DNA of 16,178 nt. It comes from Clostridia bacterium. GTDB taxonomy: Bacteria; Bacillota; Clostridia; Oscillospirales; Acutalibacteraceae. A program made the translations under genes and the position numbers. The stretch spans positions 1 through 16,178 of the forward strand of contig JAILDS010000109.1 in assembly GCA_024689165.1 (NCBI GenBank), given 5' to 3'. This document shows, one piece after another, positions 14,282-16,178 of the stretch. Within the stretch, counting starts at the first letter, position 1, and the number at the start of each line of letters is the position of its first letter. The notes under the pieces were generated by a model. It was not told where the DNA came from. It did no database searches and saw nothing but the letters and a program-made list of their open reading frames with translations.

Positions 14282-15628
14282 ATGAGCGATTACGTAGAAC
14301 GGGTACTTGACATCGTAAAGACGAAGAACTCCGCGCAGACAGAGTTTATCCAGGCGTGCGAGAGCGTCCTCCATTCCATCGCCCCTGTAGTCGATTCCGA
14401 CCCGAAGTATGAAAAAGCCGGGCTCCTTGAGCGTCTTACCGAGCCGGAGCGCGTGGTCATCTTCCGCATTCCGTGGGTGGACGACGCGGGTAAAGTGCAG
14501 GTCAACAGAGGCTACCGCGTACAGTTCTCCTCCGCCATAGGTCCTTTCAAGGGCGGTCTCCGCTTCCATCCTTCCGTTTATATCGGCATCATGAAGTTCC
14601 TTGCCTTCGAGCAGATCTTCAAAAACAGCCTTACCGGGCTTCCCATAGGCGGCGCGAAGGGCGGAGCGGATTTCGACCCCCACGGTAAATCGGACGGAGA
14701 GATCATGCGTTTCTGCCAGAGCTTCATGCTCGAGCTCTACCGCCATATCGGCCCGTCCCTTGACGTTCCCGCCGGCGATATCGGCGTAGGCGGCAGAGAG
14801 ATCGGCTATCTGTACGGTATGTACAAGCGCATCACCGGCCAGTTCAACAACGGCGTTCTTACGGGCAAGGGCCCCGAGTTCGGCGGCTCCCTTATCCGTC
14901 CCGAGGCTACGGGCTACGGCGCCGTATACTATGCCGAGGAGATGCTCAAGCATTTCGGCGACACCTTCGAGGGCAAAAAGGTCACTCTGTCCGGCTACGG
15001 CAACGTCACGTGGGGCGTCTGCAAGAAGCTCCTGGGCAGCGGCGCGATCGTTCAGACCATCTCCGGCAGGGACGGATACGTTTACGACCCCAACGGCATC
15101 GGCACGGAGGAGAAGGTCGACTATATTTATAACATGCGCGTCTCCGGCAAGGGCAAGCTTGCGGACTACGCTTCGAAGTTCGGAGCCGAGTTCCATCCCG
15201 GCGAGAAGCCCTGGGGAGTTGCGGCGGACGTCGTTATGCCCTGCGCCACCCAGAACGAGGTCAATCTTGAGGATGCGAAGAAGATCGTCGACGGCGGCTG
15301 CCAGTACTTTGTCGAGTGCGCGAATATGCCCGCCACCAACGCCGCTCAGGACTACCTGCTCAAAGCAATCCGCGGCGTAGGTCCCGCAAAGGCTGCGAAC
15401 GCCGGCGGCGTTGCCGTCAGCGGACTGGAGATGAGCCAGAACGCCCTTCGTTATTCCTGGACCGCCGAAAAGGTCGACAATATGCTGCGCGACATCATGG
15501 TCAATATCTACAAGAACTCCGAGGAGGCTGCCGAGGAATACGGCTTCGGTTACAACCTTGTCGCCGGCGCCGACATCGCGGGCTTCAAGAAGGTCGCCAA
15601 CGCCATGCTCGCTCAGGGCCTCATCTGA
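14282..15628 (+). CDS. gdhA: Glutamate dehydrogenase, hexameric family I
   Basis: 448 aa, the normal length of the bacterial 50-kDa class. It interconverts glutamate and 2-oxoglutarate plus ammonia. Motifs: GPFKGGLRFHPS, PIGGAKGG with catalytic K126, and PAGDIGVGGREIG with D166; these match K125 and D165 of the Clostridium symbiosum enzyme with a constant offset of one. The nucleotide fold begins at SGYGNVTWG (Y239), followed by ISGRDGYVYD (R263). In C. symbiosum, an NAD enzyme, these two positions are Phe and Pro as I recall, so cofactor preference may differ here. ATG 14282 has AAAGGA 9 nt upstream. The gene has its own promoter and terminator, so it is monocistronic. Confidence 0.97.
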   Translation: MSDYVERVLDIVKTKNSAQTEFIQACESVLHSIAPVVDSDPKYEKAGLLERLTEPERVVIFRIPWVDDAGKVQVNRGYRVQFSSAIGPFKGGLRFHPSVYIGIMKFLAFEQIFKNSLTGLPIGGAKGGADFDPHGKSDGEIMRFCQSFMLELYRHIGPSLDVPAGDIGVGGREIGYLYGMYKRITGQFNNGVLTGKGPEFGGSLIRPEATGYGAVYYAEEMLKHFGDTFEGKKVTLSGYGNVTWGVCKKLLGSGAIVQTISGRDGYVYDPNGIGTEEKVDYIYNMRVSGKGKLADYASKFGAEFHPGEKPWGVAADVVMPCATQNEVNLEDAKKIVDGGCQYFVECANMPATNAAQDYLLKAIRGVGPAKAANAGGVAVSGLEMSQNALRYSWTAEKVDNMLRDIMVNIYKNSEEAAEEYGFGYNLVAGADIAGFKKVANAMLAQGLI

Positions 15629-15661
15629 GTTGACCGGTCGGATATCATACAAACAAAGCAT

Positions 15662-15690
15662 ACGGCTCCCCCTCAGGGGAGCCGTTTATT
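15662..15690 (+). terminator. gdhA terminator
   Basis: ACGGCTCCCC pairs with GGGGAGCCGT (15662-15685) around CTCA, followed by TTATTA. It lies about 33 bp after the stop. Confidence 0.9.
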
Positions 15691-15727
15691 AATGCAGCCG
15701 TCCGGGGCTGATTGCCTTGTTTAAGTA

Positions 15728-15759
15728 GAAAACCAAGCACCCCGTCTTACGGCAGGGTG
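15728..15759 (-). terminator. Weak terminator of the two-peptide operon
   Basis: On the minus strand CACCC and GGGTG enclose CCGT-AAG-ACGG with a small bulge (15759-15738), followed by GCTTGGTTTTC. The T-tract is short and delayed, so termination may be partial. Confidence 0.45.
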
Positions 15760-15778
15760 TGTATTATTCCGCCGGGAC

Positions 15779-15919
15779 TCAGCCGAAAATAGCTCTTGCG
15801 GCGGTGCCTTTTATGTCTGCCTGATCGGCCCTGAAGTTGGACTGAATGAAGTTGAAGAACGCCGTAATCAGAGCGATGATCCTTGCGAGCAGAGAATCAA
15901 GAGAATAGTCGCCTGCCAT
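15779..15919 (-). CDS. 46-aa amphipathic peptide, second gene of a two-peptide operon
   Basis: ATG 15919 follows AAGGAGGGG, which begins inside the stop codon of the 52-aa gene (only 12 bp between the genes), so the two are surely co-expressed. The product starts MAGDYSLDS, then LLARIIALI and TAFFNFIQ (about 10-26) form a hydrophobic, amphipathic helix, and a polar end follows (RADQADIKG, ARAIFG). Net charge is about zero; there is no Cys, no signal peptide and no Gly-Gly leader. The LLAxII core resembles that of the 33-aa peptide at 7842-7943. The function is unknown. The two-gene arrangement recalls two-component membrane-active peptides, but charge and sequence do not match known bacteriocins. 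Confidence 0.74.
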   Translation of the reverse strand: MAGDYSLDSLLARIIALITAFFNFIQSNFRADQADIKGTAARAIFG

Positions 15920-15931
15920 TGTAGCCCCTCC

Positions 15932-16090
15932 TTACCAGGTCTTTTTGAACCAGGCAATCACGTCGTAAAACGTGTAGATGATGTTGGATATCGCTTTGCC
16001 CCAGTTGGCCCAGTCGAAACCGGCGAACAGGTGCGTTCTGTTCTGGATATCTTCAAGGATCTTGTCAAAGCTGTCGGTGAGCTGTTCCAA
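15932..16090 (-). CDS. 52-aa Trp-rich peptide, first gene of a two-peptide operon
   Basis: The start is TTG 16090, set by GAGGTG 6 nt upstream; no ATG fits. The product begins (f)MEQLTDSFDK with a charged helix (about 2-18). A central F25-D-W-A-N-W30 segment follows, then a hydrophobic helix (about 33-48, ISNIIYTFYDVIAW) and a basic aromatic end (FKKTW). Four Trp in 52 residues is unusual. Net charge is about -2. There is no signal peptide. It has a promoter at 16127-16155 and is followed directly by the 46-aa gene. I do not recognise it; the composition suggests a peptide that lies at the membrane interface. Confidence 0.7.
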   Translation of the reverse strand: MEQLTDSFDKILEDIQNRTHLFAGFDWANWGKAISNIIYTFYDVIAWFKKTW

Positions 16091-16126
16091 ATCTGACACC
16101 TCTCTTAATAAGTTATCGATACAGTC

Positions 16127-16155
16127 ATTTTATCACCGTCCGGCAGAAAAAGCAA
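16127..16155 (-). promoter_or_regulatory. Promoter of the two-peptide operon
   Basis: On the minus strand TTGCTT (16155-16150), 17 bp, then TAAAAT (16132-16127). The predicted leader is about 30 nt with GAGGTG. Confidence 0.75.
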
Positions 16156-16178
16156 GGGTGAAAAGAGAAAAAAGTGCA

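Noticed and set aside
14177..15661. 494-codon minus-strand ORF
   Set aside because: Exactly antisense to gdhA, whose catalytic motifs are intact; no SD or promoter in its own direction.
15779..16090. Class II or leaderless cationic bacteriocin pair
   Set aside because: The peptides are neutral to acidic, with no Gly-Gly leader, no transporter and no immunity gene in view; kept only as unknown membrane-type peptides.

Overview
The window reads as chromosomal DNA from a GC-rich, probably uncultured, gut-type Clostridia bacterium (Oscillospirales/Ruminococcaceae-like). This is inferred from gene content: a PASTA kinase-like protein with an N-terminal zinc ribbon, a type III pantothenate kinase, a PrsA-like foldase, a dockerin-tailed GH25 lysozyme, a DUF4015-type protein and a family I glutamate dehydrogenase close to the clostridial form. 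Housekeeping-type sigma-A promoters, GGAGG-type ribosome binding sites and U-tailed hairpins are easy to see. No rRNA, tRNA, CRISPR, IS element, integrase or phage gene was seen.

Layout. 1-3887 (minus): a promoter at 3860-3887 drives a membrane PASTA pseudokinase (3780-1918), then a secreted calcineurin-like phosphoesterase (1842 to the window edge, truncated). 3888-4121: non-coding, with two U-tailed hairpins. 4122-5984 (minus): membrane-anchored foldase with two parvulin domains. 6179-7943 (minus): a 33-residue hydrophobic peptide, a leaky-looking terminator, coaX and proC. 8050-8766 (minus): a YhhN/TMEM86-type lysoplasmalogenase-like membrane protein. From a divergent promoter region (8786-8894) a plus-strand operon runs 8928-13754: glycerophosphodiesterase, dockerin GH25 lysozyme, MTA/SAH nucleosidase, ribulose-phosphate epimerase and a membrane-anchored DUF4015-like protein. 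Then come an isolated 47-residue peptide unit (13798-14050), gdhA with its own promoter and terminator (14142-15690), and on the minus strand a two-peptide operon (52 and 46 residues, 16155-15779).

How the genes fit together. Much of the window concerns the cell envelope: pseudokinase and secreted phosphatase, foldase, lysozyme, and the yhhN/GDPD pair, whose reactions would be consecutive steps of ether-lipid (plasmalogen) breakdown. The rest is central metabolism: CoA, proline, glutamate, pentose phosphate and SAM by-product salvage.

The least expected content is four very short genes in three separate transcription units. Each unit has a near-consensus promoter and a good SD, and ends at a hairpin that is strong, leaky or weak. 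The products are amphipathic or membrane-type peptides of 33-52 residues without export leaders or positive net charge. I do not recognise them; they are the best candidates here for undescribed biology. The second strongest item is the pseudokinase, which has lost every canonical catalytic residue.
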